In this document: positions 1-9,373 of the stretch, one piece after another
How the letters are laid out: every line of letters begins with the position of its first letter
Position numbering within the stretch: position 1 is the stretch's first letter
NCBI RefSeq assembly: GCF_900107855.1
Contig: NZ_FNRJ01000009.1
Coordinates: 62,001-126,000 of the forward strand
Direction of reading: 5' to 3'
DNA: 64,000 bases
From: Marinobacterium iners DSM 11526
GTDB taxonomy: Bacteria; Pseudomonadota; Gammaproteobacteria; Pseudomonadales; Balneatricaceae
Translations under genes and position numbers: made by a program
Notes under the pieces: generated by a model
What the model was told of the DNA's origin: nothing
Database searches by the model: none
What the model saw: only the letters and a program-made list of their open reading frames with translations

Positions 1-251
1 AGCGGGCGCTGGAAAAGCGTCCGGTCAGCATCGAAGAGATCGAAGCCTGCATCACCCGCATCAAACAACGCCTCCGTGCCACGGGTGAACGTGAGTTACC
101 TTCGCGGGAGGTGGGTGAAGCGGTTATGGCTGAGTTGCGCAAGCTGGATCAAGTCGCCTATGTGCGTTTTGCTTCGGTCTATCGCAGCTTCCAGGATATC
201 AACGAATTCCGTGAAGAGATCGAGCGCCTGTCTGGAGCGGAGCATGACTGA
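1..251 (+). CDS. nrdR: NrdR transcriptional repressor, C-terminal part (partial)
   Basis: Partial gene entering from the left edge; the first whole codon is at 3 and the stop is TGA 249-251. The 82 residues left read [14 protein letters not shown], then [12 protein letters not shown], which is the end of the ATP-cone domain of NrdR. NrdR is the zinc-finger/ATP-cone repressor of ribonucleotide reductase genes. The N-terminal zinc finger lies outside the window. The stop overlaps the ribD start (ATG 244) by 8 bases, the common gammaproteobacterial nrdR-ribD arrangement, so the two genes are probably co-transcribed. Only the truncation limits certainty. Confidence 0.93.
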   Translation, partial: RALEKRPVSIEEIEACITRIKQRLRATGERELPSREVGEAVMAELRKLDQVAYVRFASVYRSFQDINEFREEIERLSGAEHD

Positions 252-1389
252 TCATTTCAGCGGCGACGACCACCGTTACATGGCGCATGCGCTGCAACTG
301 GCCGAGCAGGGGCTATACACCACCGACCCCAACCCGCGTGTCGGCTGTGTGCTGGTGCGTGATGGTGTTGTGGTCGGTGAAGGCGCTCACCTTAAGGCAG
401 GCGAACCCCATGCCGAAGTTCATGCCCTGCGTATGGCCGGTGAGCAGGCTGTGGGTGCTACCGCCTATGTCACACTGGAGCCCTGCAGTCATCATGGCCG
501 TACGCCACCCTGTGCGGATGCGCTGGTCAAGGCAGGTGTGGCCCGGGTTGTCGCGGCCATGCAGGATCCCAATCCACTGGTGGCCGGGCAGGGGCTGGCG
601 CGTATTGCCGCCGCAGGGATCACCACGGCCTCGGGGCTGCTGGAGGCAGAGGCACGCAGGCTCAACCCCGGCTTCATTAGCCGGATGGAACGGGGGCGTC
701 CCTTTGTTCGATTGAAGCTGGCGGCTAGTCTGGATGGACGTACGGCCATGCGCAGCGGCGAGTCACAATGGATCACAGGCGCAGCCGCTCGTGCTGATGT
801 GCAGCGACTGCGCGCACGCAGCTCGGCTGTTGTCACCGGCGTTGAAACCGTCTTGCATGATAACGCTTCACTGACTGTGCGTGCCCCCGAGTTGGGGCTG
901 TCGCCCGAACTGGCTGAGCAGGCGGCAAGCCGTCAGCCGTTGCGAGTGGTACTGGACAGCCAGCTGCGTCTGCCGGCAGGGTCGAAACTTCTGAGCTTGC
1001 CCGGCGAAATTTTGATTGCCACCGCACTGTCGCAGGATCATCCTCGCGCCGCGGCTCTGATACAGCCCGGGGCGCGTATGCTGAGCCTGCCAGGCACCGA
1101 GGGGCGAGTTGATCTGGGTGCGCTGCTGGTGCTGTTGGCTGAAGAGTACCAGTGCAACGAGCTGTTGCTGGAATGTGGTGCGACCCTCGCCGGTGCGGCG
1201 CTGCAGGCGGGCCTGGTGGACGAACTGGTACTGTATATGGCCACTACGCTGCTGGGCAGTTCGGCGCGTCCGTTACTGGAGTTGCCATTGGAGCGCATGG
1301 CACAGCAGCAACGGCTTAAACTGACCGACAGTCGTATGCTGGGTGAAGACCTGCGTCTGACCCTGAGCTGCGACGGAGAAATTAACTGA
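244..1389 (+). CDS. ribD: Bifunctional diaminohydroxyphosphoribosylaminopyrimidine deaminase / 5-amino-6-(5-phosphoribosylamino)uracil reductase
   Basis: This 381-residue enzyme performs the second and third steps of riboflavin synthesis from GTP: deamination of the pyrimidine, then NADPH reduction of the ribosyl group. The N-terminal deaminase domain shows the zinc site HAEVHAL (His56, Glu58) and [11 protein letters not shown] (Cys81, Cys90). The reductase domain starts near residue 155 ([13 protein letters not shown]). An open frame extends upstream to 76, but the family start [13 protein letters not shown] is at 244, overlapping the nrdR stop. The stop overlaps the ribE start (TGATG at 1387-1391). 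Length is close to the usual 360-380 residues and nothing appears degraded. Confidence 0.97.
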   Translation: MTDHFSGDDHRYMAHALQLAEQGLYTTDPNPRVGCVLVRDGVVVGEGAHLKAGEPHAEVHALRMAGEQAVGATAYVTLEPCSHHGRTPPCADALVKAGVARVVAAMQDPNPLVAGQGLARIAAAGITTASGLLEAEARRLNPGFISRMERGRPFVRLKLAASLDGRTAMRSGESQWITGAAARADVQRLRARSSAVVTGVETVLHDNASLTVRAPELGLSPELAEQAASRQPLRVVLDSQLRLPAGSKLLSLPGEILIATALSQDHPRAAALIQPGARMLSLPGTEGRVDLGALLVLLAEEYQCNELLLECGATLAGAALQAGLVDELVLYMATTLLGSSARPLLELPLERMAQQQRLKLTDSRMLGEDLRLTLSCDGEIN

Positions 1390-2057
1390 TGTTTACCGGA
1401 ATCATCGAAGCGATCGGTGAAATTGCCGACAAACGAATGATCGGTGGAGACATGCGGCTGTATGTGCGCACCGGTGGCCTTGATCTGTCCGATGTGAAAC
1501 TGGGTGACAGCATCGCTACCAATGGCGTCTGCCTGACCGCCGTGGAACTGCCGGGCGATGGCTTTATTGCCGATGTGTCGCTTGAAACCCTTGCTCATTC
1601 CCGCTTTGAGGAGCTGGAGCCAGGTGAGGCGGTCAACCTGGAAAAGGCGTTGCGTCCGGACAGCCGATTGGGCGGGCATATTGTCACCGGTCATGTGGAT
1701 GCGGTGGGTACCGTGGTCGAGCGGGCGGATGATGCCCGCTCGGTGCAACTGAAAATTCGTATGCCGGTATCCATTCAGCGTTATGTTGCAGCCAAGGGCT
1801 CGATCACAGTGGATGGGGTCAGTCTGACAGTCAACAGCCTCGATGGCGACTGCTTCTGGCTCAATATCGTGCCGCACACGGCACAGGAAACGATTATCGA
1901 CCGCTACAGCGCCGGTCGTCGGGTCCACCTGGAGGTGGATATCATTGCCCGCTATCTTGAACGCCTGATCGGAGCTGCGGCTCCACAGGCCGAGGACGAG
2001 ACAGCAGGCAGCCTGACACTGGCGATGCTGGCTCAACACGGATTCATGCGTCGCTGA
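1389..2057 (+). CDS. ribE: Riboflavin synthase, alpha subunit
   Basis: The protein has 222 residues and starts [10 protein letters not shown], the signature N-terminus of riboflavin synthase. It dismutates two 6,7-dimethyl-8-ribityllumazine molecules to riboflavin and the pyrimidine precursor. The two tandem lumazine-binding barrels are visible as repeats: TNGVCLTAV with HIVTGHVD in the first half, and VDGVSLTVN with NIVPHT in the second. The start overlaps the ribD stop by one base, and the stop overlaps a possible upstream ATG of ribBA, indicating translational coupling. It is called ribE here; E. coli nomenclature is ribC. Confidence 0.96.
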   Translation: MFTGIIEAIGEIADKRMIGGDMRLYVRTGGLDLSDVKLGDSIATNGVCLTAVELPGDGFIADVSLETLAHSRFEELEPGEAVNLEKALRPDSRLGGHIVTGHVDAVGTVVERADDARSVQLKIRMPVSIQRYVAAKGSITVDGVSLTVNSLDGDCFWLNIVPHTAQETIIDRYSAGRRVHLEVDIIARYLERLIGAAAPQAEDETAGSLTLAMLAQHGFMRR

Positions 2058-2074
2058 TGCGGCGGGAGAGAACT

Positions 2075-3193
2075 ATGCAGCTGAATACAACTGAAGAACT
2101 GATCGAAGATATCCGTCAGGGCAGGATGGTTATCCTGATGGATGACGAAGATCGTGAAAATGAAGGCGACCTGGTGATTGCCGCCCAGTGCGTGCGGCCC
2201 GAAGACATCAATTTCATGATCACCCATGCCCGCGGTCTTGTCTGCCTGACACTGACCCGTGAGCGCTGCGAGCAGCTCAAGTTGCCGCTGATGGTGCAAA
2301 ACAACGGCGCCGCTTTCTCGACCAATTTTACCCTGTCGATCGAAGCCGCCAAGGGCGTCACCACCGGTATCTCGGCAGCTGATCGTGCGGTCACCGTACA
2401 CGCGGCTGTGAAGAGTGATGCTCAGCCGGAGGATATCGTTCAGCCGGGGCATATTTTCCCGTTGATGGCTCAACCCGGCGGTGTACTTAGCCGGGCCGGT
2501 CATACGGAAGCCGGTTGCGACATGGCGCGTTTGGCCGGATTTGCGCCGGCGTCGGTTATTGTTGAGATCATCAATGAAGACGGCAGCATGGCACGCCGTC
2601 CTGATCTGGAAAAGTTTGCTGCCAAGCACGGCATCAAGATCGGCACCATTGCGGATTTGATCCACTACCGTACCCGCAATGAGCATACAGTTGAGCGTGT
2701 GGGCGAGGGTGTATTGCCGACCGAGTTTGGCGAGTTTCGTTATGTCAGCTATCGTGACGAAATTCAGAACTGCACCCATCTGGCGCTGGTGAAGGGTGAT
2801 ATCGACCCGAACGAACCCACGCTGGTGCGCGTCCATGTCCGTACTGAAGTGTTGCGTGATGTGGTCGGCGTACGCCGCGGGCCGGAAGTGAAATGGACCA
2901 TGCGCCGTGCGCTGGAGCGTGTGGCCAACGAAGGCAAAGGTGTGGTGCTGTTGATCGATAAGGGCACCCGTGTCGATCTGGGTGAGGCGATCGAAAGTCT
3001 GCTCAATGCTGACCGTACCCGTTCCAAGGTGAACGTCAGTGCATCTGGTGCTTACATGACCGTAGGTACCGGCTCACAGATTCTGCGGGATCTGGGGGTG
3101 CATAAAATGCGCCTGCTCAGCTCGCCAATGAAATTCAACGCGATCTCCGGTTTTGATCTGGAAATCGAAGAGTACATCCCCTACGAGGATTGA
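2075..3193 (+). CDS. ribBA: 3,4-dihydroxy-2-butanone-4-phosphate synthase with degenerate GTP cyclohydrolase II-like domain
   Basis: This 372-residue protein joins two domains. The N-terminal half is 3,4-dihydroxy-2-butanone-4-phosphate synthase, with the acidic motif [10 protein letters not shown] and HTEAGCD; it makes the four-carbon precursor from ribulose 5-phosphate. The C-terminal half resembles GTP cyclohydrolase II but has no zinc cysteines: where RibA has [15 protein letters not shown], this protein has [15 protein letters not shown]. That half is therefore probably not catalytic. The start at 2075 is preferred because GGGAGA lies just upstream. An in-frame ATG at 2057, overlapping the ribE stop, would add six residues. 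A complete ribA lies downstream at 5663. Confidence 0.94.
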   Translation: MQLNTTEELIEDIRQGRMVILMDDEDRENEGDLVIAAQCVRPEDINFMITHARGLVCLTLTRERCEQLKLPLMVQNNGAAFSTNFTLSIEAAKGVTTGISAADRAVTVHAAVKSDAQPEDIVQPGHIFPLMAQPGGVLSRAGHTEAGCDMARLAGFAPASVIVEIINEDGSMARRPDLEKFAAKHGIKIGTIADLIHYRTRNEHTVERVGEGVLPTEFGEFRYVSYRDEIQNCTHLALVKGDIDPNEPTLVRVHVRTEVLRDVVGVRRGPEVKWTMRRALERVANEGKGVVLLIDKGTRVDLGEAIESLLNADRTRSKVNVSASGAYMTVGTGSQILRDLGVHKMRLLSSPMKFNAISGFDLEIEEYIPYED

Positions 3194-3678
3194 TGGACAA
3201 GTCTATGACAGTACAAGTATTTGAAGGCGACTTCGTGAGCGCCGACGGCAAATATGCCATTGTGGTGGGTCGCTTCAACGCGTTTGTGGTTGAAAGCCTG
3301 TTGGACGGCGCCATCGATGCGCTGGTGCGCCACGGCGTATCTGAAGAAAATATTCGTGTCATCCGTGTGCCAGGCGCATTCGAGATTCCGCTGGCGGTCA
3401 AGCGAGTGGCACAACAGAAGCAGGATGACGCCATTATCGCGTTGGGCGCCGTAATCCGTGGCGGTACACCACATTTTGAATATGTTTCGTCCGAAAGCTC
3501 CAAGGGCGTGGCGCAGGTGTCCATGGACTACGATATCCCCGTGGCCAATGGCATCCTGACTGTGAATTCCATTGAACAGGCGATTGAGCGTTCCGGTACC
3601 AAGGCCGGTAACAAGGGGGCGGAAGCCGCATTGTCAGCGCTGGAAATGGTCAGCCTGATGCGTCAGCTTGAGGTTTGA
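3193..3678 (+). CDS. ribH: 6,7-dimethyl-8-ribityllumazine synthase
   Basis: This 161-residue enzyme condenses dihydroxybutanone phosphate with the ribitylaminouracil to give lumazine, the substrate of RibE. Family motifs are present: [37 protein letters not shown] and the C-terminal [13 protein letters not shown]. The ATG at 3193 overlaps the ribBA stop (TGATG). A second ATG at 3205 is possible. In many bacteria this protein forms the icosahedral lumazine synthase shell; the sequence alone does not show the assembly state. nusB follows after two bases. Confidence 0.96.
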   Translation: MDKSMTVQVFEGDFVSADGKYAIVVGRFNAFVVESLLDGAIDALVRHGVSEENIRVIRVPGAFEIPLAVKRVAQQKQDDAIIALGAVIRGGTPHFEYVSSESSKGVAQVSMDYDIPVANGILTVNSIEQAIERSGTKAGNKGAEAALSALEMVSLMRQLEV

Positions 3679-3680
3679 GC

Positions 3681-4157
3681 ATGAGCGAGTCCACGCCGCG
3701 TAAAAAAGGCAAGCCCAATCTGACTGAAATGCGCCGCAGCGCCCGCAGCTTTGCGTTGCAGGCACTGTACCAGTGGTCCGTGGCAGGTCAGAGCGCTAAT
3801 GAGATTGAGGCGCAGTTTCGGGTCGATAACGACATGAGCACCACCGATGTACAGCTGTTCTCTGAGCTGCTGCGCGGGGTTACGGCAGGCAGCAAGGATC
3901 TGGATGAAGCCTACCGTCCCTTCCTTGACCGGCCGCTGACCGACCTGGACCCGGTTGAACTGAGCGTGCTTCGCATAGGTGCCTACGAACTGATTCACCG
4001 TTTGCAGGTGCCCTATCGTGTGGCGATCAACGAAAGTGTTGATCTGGCCAAGATATTCGGTGCCACAGAAAGCCACAAGTATGTCAACGGCATTCTCGAC
4101 AAGCTGGCCCAGCGCGTGCGTGCGGCTGAAATTCGTGCTCGGCGTGCTGCCGACTGA
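3681..4157 (+). CDS. nusB: Transcription antitermination factor NusB
   Basis: NusB has 158 residues. With NusE (S10) it binds boxA RNA and supports antitermination in rRNA operons. Visible features are the N-terminal RRSARSFALQALYQW helix, LRIGAYEL, and the C-terminal VAINESVDLAKIFG and KYVNGILDKLA. The ATG at 3681 has GAGG upstream; an in-frame TTG at 3675 is less likely. It follows ribH by two bases. ribH-nusB-thiL-pgpA is the usual gammaproteobacterial order. Confidence 0.96.
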   Translation: MSESTPRKKGKPNLTEMRRSARSFALQALYQWSVAGQSANEIEAQFRVDNDMSTTDVQLFSELLRGVTAGSKDLDEAYRPFLDRPLTDLDPVELSVLRIGAYELIHRLQVPYRVAINESVDLAKIFGATESHKYVNGILDKLAQRVRAAEIRARRAAD

Positions 4158-4173
4158 ACGATGACAGATTCGC

Positions 4174-5151
4174 GTGGGTGAGTTCGAGCTGATCCGACGC
4201 TGCTTCATGCAGGAGCAAACCGGTGCTGGTGTCATCAACGGCATTGGTGATGACTGCGCCGTACTGGAGGTGCCTCCAGGTCAGCAGTTGGTGGTGTCGA
4301 TCGATACCTTGGTGGAGGGCGTGCACTTTTTGCCCGGTACCGCGCCCGCACAGCTGGCCGAGCGTCTTGTGGGCGCTGCGGTCAGTGATCTGGCGGCCAT
4401 GGCCGCGACCCCCGCCTGGATTACACTGGCCGTAACCCTGCCGCAGGCGGATGAAACCTGGCTGCTGGCCTTCTCGCGCGCACTGTCTCAGCGTTGCAGT
4501 GAGCTGGGTATTGCCTTGGTGGGAGGGGATACCACCCGTGGCCCGGTCTGCGTTCTCAGTGCTCAGGTGCATGGGCTGGTGCCCAATGGCCAGGCGTGGC
4601 TTCGCAGTGGTGCAGTTCCCGGAGATCGCATTCTGGTGACTGGCTCCCTTGGGGACAGCCGTGGCGGCTTGGAAACGCTGCTGCAGCCGCTGCCCGTGAG
4701 TGCAGAGCCAGAAGCGGTTGAACAGTTGAGGCAGCGCTTTTACCGCCCGGAACCGAGGCTTGAGCTGGCTCAGAGCCTGCGTGAACATGTACATGCGGCC
4801 ATTGATATCTCGGATGGCCTGCTGGGTGATCTGGGCCATATCCTCGAAGCCTCTGGAGTGGGAGCGCGGCTGGAGGTAGATCAGTTACCTGTCTCATTCG
4901 CCCTGCAGCAGCTTTATCCCCAGCAGGTGCAAGACTGGGCACTGGCCGGTGGCGAAGACTTTGAGTTGTGTTTGGCAGTACCTGCCGCACAGCTGTCGTC
5001 CTGTCTGGACACGGCGCAAGCGCTCGGCATTCGCCTGACCGATGTCGGTGAAATAACCGCCGACACCGGGCTTCAGGTTCTGCAAGCGGGGACAACGGTA
5101 CTGGGTGACTTGCCTGGCAGTTGGGATCATTTCAGGAGTGAAGATGAATAA
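4174..5151 (+). CDS. thiL: Thiamine-monophosphate kinase
   Basis: ThiL phosphorylates thiamine monophosphate to thiamine diphosphate, the active cofactor. The protein has 325 residues. It begins GEFELI, the conserved family N-terminus, which supports the GTG start at 4174; an in-frame stop at 4162 rules out an earlier start. It shows GIGDDCAVL and VGGDTTRG (nucleotide and Mg2+ binding), AAIDISDGLLGDL and GGEDFELC. The end overlaps pgpA by 8 bases. The thiamine diphosphate product is also the cofactor of Dxs, encoded nearby on the other strand. Confidence 0.96.
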   Translation: MGEFELIRRCFMQEQTGAGVINGIGDDCAVLEVPPGQQLVVSIDTLVEGVHFLPGTAPAQLAERLVGAAVSDLAAMAATPAWITLAVTLPQADETWLLAFSRALSQRCSELGIALVGGDTTRGPVCVLSAQVHGLVPNGQAWLRSGAVPGDRILVTGSLGDSRGGLETLLQPLPVSAEPEAVEQLRQRFYRPEPRLELAQSLREHVHAAIDISDGLLGDLGHILEASGVGARLEVDQLPVSFALQQLYPQQVQDWALAGGEDFELCLAVPAAQLSSCLDTAQALGIRLTDVGEITADTGLQVLQAGTTVLGDLPGSWDHFRSEDE

Positions 5152-5617
5152 AGCCCCCGCCTCGGTGTGGCGCAATCCGATCCATTTTCTGGCCTTTGGT
5201 CTGGGCAGCGGTGCCTCGCCGAAGGCGCCGGGTACGGCAGGAACTCTGGCGGCGGTACCGCTTTGGTATTTGCTGTCACAGACGCCGCTGGCGATGTACC
5301 TGCTGTTGGTATTGCTCGCCTTTGTGATCGGGATCTGGTTGTGTGGGCGTACATCCCGGGATCTGGGTGTTCATGACCACGGCGGCATTGTCTGGGATGA
5401 GTTTGTCGGCTATTGGATCACCATGATCGCGGTACCGGTGGACTGGGTCTGGGCGCTGGCGGGTTTTATCCTGTTCCGCCTGTTCGATATTCTCAAACCC
5501 TGGCCCATTGGTCCTGTGGACAAGCGGGTGCACGGTGGGCTGGGTATCATGCTGGATGATGTGCTTGCGGGCGTTATGGCCGCCGCAGTACTGCACGGGC
5601 TGATCTGGCTGTTTTGA
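5144..5617 (+). CDS. pgpA: Phosphatidylglycerophosphatase A
   Basis: PgpA dephosphorylates phosphatidylglycerol phosphate in the inner membrane. The protein has 157 residues, with GSGASPKAPGTAGTLAA near the N-terminus, WDEFVGYW in the middle and RLFDILKPWPIG later; acidic residues in these motifs bind metal. Three to four hydrophobic segments are visible. The ATG at 5144 has AGGAG at 5134-5138. A GTG at 5105 in the same frame lies deep inside thiL and lacks family support. It overlaps thiL by 8 bases, which suggests coupled translation. Confidence 0.95.
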   Translation: MNKAPASVWRNPIHFLAFGLGSGASPKAPGTAGTLAAVPLWYLLSQTPLAMYLLLVLLAFVIGIWLCGRTSRDLGVHDHGGIVWDEFVGYWITMIAVPVDWVWALAGFILFRLFDILKPWPIGPVDKRVHGGLGIMLDDVLAGVMAAAVLHGLIWLF

Positions 5618-5662
5618 GCCGACAGCTTGAATTGAAAAGAATTTGCAGAGGAAACAACCAAG

Positions 5663-6271
5663 GTGTCAGTTCAGTATGTAGCCGATTCGCGGCTGCCAAC
5701 CCCCTGGGGGGTGTTTACCATGGTGGGGTTTGAAGACCCCGCCACCGGGAAAGAGCACGTCGCGCTGGTGTTCGGCGAAGTGGCCGGTGACGAGCCGGTA
5801 CTGGCCCGTATTCACTCCGAGTGTCTGACCGGCGATGCGCTGTTCAGCCTGCGCTGTGATTGTGGTTTCCAGCTGCAGGAAGCACTGAAGCGCATCGCGG
5901 AAGAGGGCAGGGGGGTACTGCTGTATCTGCGTCAGGAGGGCCGGGGAATTGGCTTGCTGAACAAGATCAAGGCGTATCACCTACAGGATGGCGGTGCCGA
6001 TACAGTGGAAGCCAACGAGCAGCTGGGTTTTGCCGCCGACATGCGTGACTACAGCATGTGTGAGCCGATGCTTGAGCATCTGGGCATCAAGGCTGTGAAG
6101 TTGATGACCAATAACCCGCGCAAGGTGTCAGCACTGGAGAAATACGGCGTCAACGTGTCAGAGCGTGTACCGCTCCAGGTGGGTAAGAACCGCCACAACG
6201 AAAGCTATCTGCAAACCAAGATGGGTAAGCTCGGCCACATGATGACCGAACACCACTTCAAGGATGAATAA
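5663..6271 (+). CDS. ribA: GTP cyclohydrolase II
   Basis: RibA opens the imidazole ring of GTP and removes pyrophosphate, the first step of the purine branch of riboflavin synthesis. The 202-residue protein has the full zinc site in [18 protein letters not shown] and the catalytic region RQEGRGIGL. This contrasts with the cysteine-free C-terminal half of RibBA upstream, so this gene probably supplies the activity. The start is GTG at 5663, with AGAGGA a little upstream; [16 protein letters not shown] is the family N-terminus. The stop at 6271 directly abuts the convergent dxs stop at 6272, leaving no room for a separate terminator. Confidence 0.96.
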   Translation: MSVQYVADSRLPTPWGVFTMVGFEDPATGKEHVALVFGEVAGDEPVLARIHSECLTGDALFSLRCDCGFQLQEALKRIAEEGRGVLLYLRQEGRGIGLLNKIKAYHLQDGGADTVEANEQLGFAADMRDYSMCEPMLEHLGIKAVKLMTNNPRKVSALEKYGVNVSERVPLQVGKNRHNESYLQTKMGKLGHMMTEHHFKDE

Positions 6272-8050
6272 CTAACCCTGCAAGCGCTGCCGGATCGCGG
6301 TTTCGATACCGGCAGTATCCAGGCCGCACTCGGCCAGCTGTTCGCTGCGACTGGCGTGACCTATCCAGCGATCCGGTATCCCCAACAGCAGCAGTTCTGT
6401 ATCCAGGGCCGCCTGAGTGCAGAACTCGGCTACCGCTGAGCCTGCCCCACCTTGAATGGCATGATCTTCCAGGGTGACCAGTAGTTCATGTTCACCTGCC
6501 AGTTGCTCGACCATGCAACTGTCCAGCGGTTTCACAAAGCGCATGTCCACCAATGTATAGCCATTCGTGTCGGCTACTTGGCGCGCACTGTCCAGCAACG
6601 GGCCAAAATTGAGCAGTGCCACCTGTTTTCCTCTGCGCAGTACTCGGCTTTTGCCAATATCCAGTCTAGCTGCATCGTCTGTCTGTGGCAGGGCAGCACT
6701 GCCACGGGGGTAGCGAACGGCGGCAGGCCCCGGGTACTGATAGCCCAGTGTCAGCATCGCTTCCAGCTCGGTCTCATCGGCTGGTGTCATCAGCAGCAGA
6801 CCGGGCAGGCATCGCAACGCCGCGATGTCGAAGCTGCCGGCGTGGGTAGCGCCATCTTCACCCACCAGCCCTGCCCGATCGATCGCCAGCAGCAGATCGA
6901 GATCCTGAATCGCCACATCATGTACGATTTGGTCCCAGGCACGCTGCAAAAAGGTGGAATAGATCGCCAGCACCGGTTTCATGCCGCTGCAGGCGAAGCC
7001 CGCGGCCAGAGTCGCGGCGTGCTGCTCGGCGATGGCAACGTCAAAATAGCGCTCGGGAAAGCGCTCGGAGAACTCGATCAGATCCGAGCCTTCGCGCATC
7101 GCTGGTGTAATCCCGATCAGGCGTGAGTCCCGAGCGGCAGTCTCGGCGAGCCAGCGGCCGAATACATTGCAGTACTTGGGCCGTTTGGCAGTGTTGTCGA
7201 CTGCGGCCAGCGGCTCGATTTTGGTCAGAGCATGGTAGCCAACCGGGTCCGCTTCGGCCGGTGCGAAACCTTTGCCCTTGCGGGTGATGACATGCAGCAA
7301 CTGTGGGCCGGGGCATTGCAATGACCGCTCCAGTGCCGGCAGCAGCAGGCTGAAGTCGTGTCCGTCCACGGGGCCGGAATAATTGAACTCAAGTGCCTTG
7401 AACAGAGCGGCGGTGACGGGGCCATCCATTTTTTGTTTCAGATTGCGTGCCAGGTAGCTCGCCAGGCCGCCTTCATTACGTGAGATCGACATGTCGTTGT
7501 CGTTGAGGATCACAAGCAGGTCGGCGCGGGTGTGGGCGGCATGATTCAACGCTTCGAACGCCATGCCTGCGGTCATGGCACCATCACCGATCACCGCTAC
7601 GGTACGGCGGTTTTCACCCTGTAGCCGGTAGCCCAGCGCCATGCCCAGTGCGGCACTGATCGAGGTACTGGAGTGGCCTGTACCAAAACTGTCATAGGGG
7701 CTTTCGGTGCGTTTTGGAAAGGGGGAAAGACCCCCTTTCTGACGCATGCTGGCCATGGAGTCGCGCCGACCGGTCAGAATCTTGTGTGGATAACTCTGGT
7801 GGCCCACATCCCAGATAAGGCTGTCATCAGGGGTATTGAGCAGGTAATGCAGTGCAATGGTCAGATCGACCACGCCCAGGCCTGCGCCGAAATGTCCTCC
7901 GGTCTGGCCCACGGACCAGAGCAAAAAGGCACGTAGTTGCCGGGCCAGTTCAGGCAGGTCGGTACGACTTAATTGGCGCAGATCGGTCGGTGACTGGACG
8001 AGGTCCAGCAAGGGGGTATCGGGTCGCTGGTCAGGAATCCGATTGAACAT
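6272..8050 (-). CDS. dxs: 1-deoxy-D-xylulose-5-phosphate synthase
   Basis: Dxs condenses pyruvate and glyceraldehyde 3-phosphate in the first step of the MEP isoprenoid pathway, using thiamine diphosphate. The protein has 592 residues, slightly shorter than the usual 620. Visible motifs are WDVGHQSYPHKILTGR, the cofactor motif GDGAMTAGMAFEALNHA with NDNDMSIS, and VAIAEQHA in the pyrimidine domain. The ATG at 8050 follows the ispA stop by two bases; an in-frame TTG at 8056 is an alternative. With xseB and ispA it forms a minus-strand operon feeding farnesyl diphosphate synthesis. Confidence 0.96.
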   Translation of the reverse strand: MFNRIPDQRPDTPLLDLVQSPTDLRQLSRTDLPELARQLRAFLLWSVGQTGGHFGAGLGVVDLTIALHYLLNTPDDSLIWDVGHQSYPHKILTGRRDSMASMRQKGGLSPFPKRTESPYDSFGTGHSSTSISAALGMALGYRLQGENRRTVAVIGDGAMTAGMAFEALNHAAHTRADLLVILNDNDMSISRNEGGLASYLARNLKQKMDGPVTAALFKALEFNYSGPVDGHDFSLLLPALERSLQCPGPQLLHVITRKGKGFAPAEADPVGYHALTKIEPLAAVDNTAKRPKYCNVFGRWLAETAARDSRLIGITPAMREGSDLIEFSERFPERYFDVAIAEQHAATLAAGFACSGMKPVLAIYSTFLQRAWDQIVHDVAIQDLDLLLAIDRAGLVGEDGATHAGSFDIAALRCLPGLLLMTPADETELEAMLTLGYQYPGPAAVRYPRGSAALPQTDDAARLDIGKSRVLRRGKQVALLNFGPLLDSARQVADTNGYTLVDMRFVKPLDSCMVEQLAGEHELLVTLEDHAIQGGAGSAVAEFCTQAALDTELLLLGIPDRWIGHASRSEQLAECGLDTAGIETAIRQRLQG

Positions 8051-8052
8051 GC

Positions 8053-8949
8053 TCAATGGTCACGCGCAACAATGTAGTCGGTCAGGGCAATCAGCGCTTC
8101 GGCATCAGGGCCAAAGCCTGTGAGTATGGCTACGGCTTCCTGGTGCAGTTGGTTCAGTTTTGAGCGTGCACCTTCCATGCCCAGTAGAGCGGGATAGGTG
8201 GGTTTGTTCTGTGCCTGATCAGACCCCTGGGGTTTACCCAGCGTGGCTGTATCACCTTCAATGTCGAGCAGGTCGTCCTGGACCTGAAATGCCAGCCCGA
8301 CCAGGTCGCCAAAGCGACGCAGTTGGTCCAGACGTTCGCCTTCCGGCTCACCGGCTGAAAGTGCGCCCAGCTCTACGGCACAGGTAATCAGTGCTCCGGT
8401 CTTGCAGGCGTGCATTGCCTGCAGCTGCTCCAGTGTCAGAGGCTGGCCTACATGACCAAGGTCAAACGCCTGCCCGGCTACCATGCCCTGCCGGCCGCTG
8501 GCGCGTGCCAGCACCTTCATCATCTTCAGCTGACGCAGTGCCAGTGTTGGGTCGATGATTTCGCTCAGTTGCTCAAACGCCAGACACTGCAGGGCATCAC
8601 CGGCCAGGATGGCTGTCGCCTCATCAAAGACAATATGACAGGTGGGCTTGCCGCGACGCAGGTCGTCGTCATCCATCGCCGGCAGGTCATCATGGATCAG
8701 CGAATAGCTGTGGATGCACTCAATGGCAACCGCTGCCCGGTCAGTCAGGGCGTGAGGAGGCTGGTCGGTACTGCACAGCTGGTGGCTAAGGTAGACCAGT
8801 GCCGGTCGCAGGCGTTTGCCGCCGTTAAGCAGGCCGTAACGCATTGCTTCGGGCAGTCGGGGCTCAAGTGAGGCCATTTCCTGAAAAAGTTGCTCAAGCT
8901 GCAGCTCAGTGCGAGAGCGGTACTGAGCCAGTACCTGCTGAATGTCCAT
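8053..8949 (-). CDS. ispA: Farnesyl diphosphate synthase (short-chain polyprenyl synthase)
   Basis: This 298-residue prenyltransferase makes geranyl and farnesyl diphosphate from IPP and DMAPP. Both aspartate-rich motifs are present: [14 protein letters not shown] (first) and [12 protein letters not shown] (second). The glycine-rich [13 protein letters not shown] segment lies near the N-terminus. It starts at ATG 8949, two bases after the xseB stop, and dxs follows immediately, the standard xseB-ispA-dxs order. Chain length cannot be fixed from sequence alone, but the operon and size fit IspA rather than the octaprenyl enzyme. Confidence 0.96.
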   Translation of the reverse strand: MDIQQVLAQYRSRTELQLEQLFQEMASLEPRLPEAMRYGLLNGGKRLRPALVYLSHQLCSTDQPPHALTDRAAVAIECIHSYSLIHDDLPAMDDDDLRRGKPTCHIVFDEATAILAGDALQCLAFEQLSEIIDPTLALRQLKMMKVLARASGRQGMVAGQAFDLGHVGQPLTLEQLQAMHACKTGALITCAVELGALSAGEPEGERLDQLRRFGDLVGLAFQVQDDLLDIEGDTATLGKPQGSDQAQNKPTYPALLGMEGARSKLNQLHQEAVAILTGFGPDAEALIALTDYIVARDH

Positions 8950-8951
8950 GC

Positions 8952-9191
8952 CTACTCTTCCCGGTTGGGGAAGTCGTTGGCGTGAATTTCGCCATCCTGT
9001 TCAGTCAGCAGCTGCACTTTCTGCTCGGCCTGTTGCAGAATGGTCTGACATTCACGCGTGAGACGTACCCCTTGCTCGAATGAAGCAAGGGCATCTTCAA
9101 TGGGCAGGTCTCCCTGCTCAAGACGTACCACGAGGCTTTCAAGCTCTGACAGGGCGTGTTCGAAGTCGGGTTTCTCGGCTTTGCGGGTCAT
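8952..9191 (-). CDS. xseB: Exodeoxyribonuclease VII small subunit
   Basis: The protein has 79 residues and includes [21 protein letters not shown] followed by an amphipathic helix, matching XseB. It associates with XseA to degrade single-stranded DNA. It is the first gene of the xseB-ispA-dxs operon. The start is ATG at 9191 and the region upstream holds the divergent promoter area shared with pomA. Length fits the family (about 80 residues). Confidence 0.95.
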   Translation of the reverse strand: MTRKAEKPDFEHALSELESLVVRLEQGDLPIEDALASFEQGVRLTRECQTILQQAEQKVQLLTEQDGEIHANDFPNREE

Positions 9192-9221
9192 GCGGATTTC
9201 ATCTGATCGGTTAAGGCGTTC

Positions 9222-9250
9222 ACGTTAACCAACCTGCCGACAGGGGTCAA
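9222..9250 (-). promoter_or_regulatory. Candidate sigma-70 promoter for xseB-ispA-dxs
   Basis: Read on the minus strand, TTGACC (9250-9245) is followed by a 17-base spacer and TAACGT (9227-9222). The -35 matches consensus at five of six bases; the -10 is weak. It sits about 30 bases before the xseB start. Its -10 overlaps one arm of an 8-base inverted repeat described in the findings. Confidence 0.4.
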
Positions 9251-9279
9251 TCGGAGCTATGGAAAAAGCCGATCAAAGC

Positions 9280-9307
9280 GTGAACGTATGTTTAATTCTG
9301 GTATGAT
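9280..9307 (+). promoter_or_regulatory. Candidate extended -10 promoter for pomAB
   Basis: TATGAT at 9302-9307 is preceded by TGG, forming an extended -10. The -35 position (GTGAAC, 9280-9285, spacer 16) is weak, as is common with extended -10 promoters. It lies about 67 bases before the pomA GTG. I looked for a sigma-28 promoter (TAAA then GCCGATAA), usual for stator genes, and did not find a convincing one. Confidence 0.45.
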
Positions 9308-9373
9308 CTGCTGCTGGCAAAGTCAGTGTTCTTGCCCTTTATTAGCATCGGTACATATTTTCAGGAGCGATCA

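Noticed and set aside
1038-2039. 333-residue minus-strand open frame opposite ribD and ribE
   Set aside because: It is a mirror frame of two well-supported genes; its sequence shows no family motif and it lacks a ribosome binding site.
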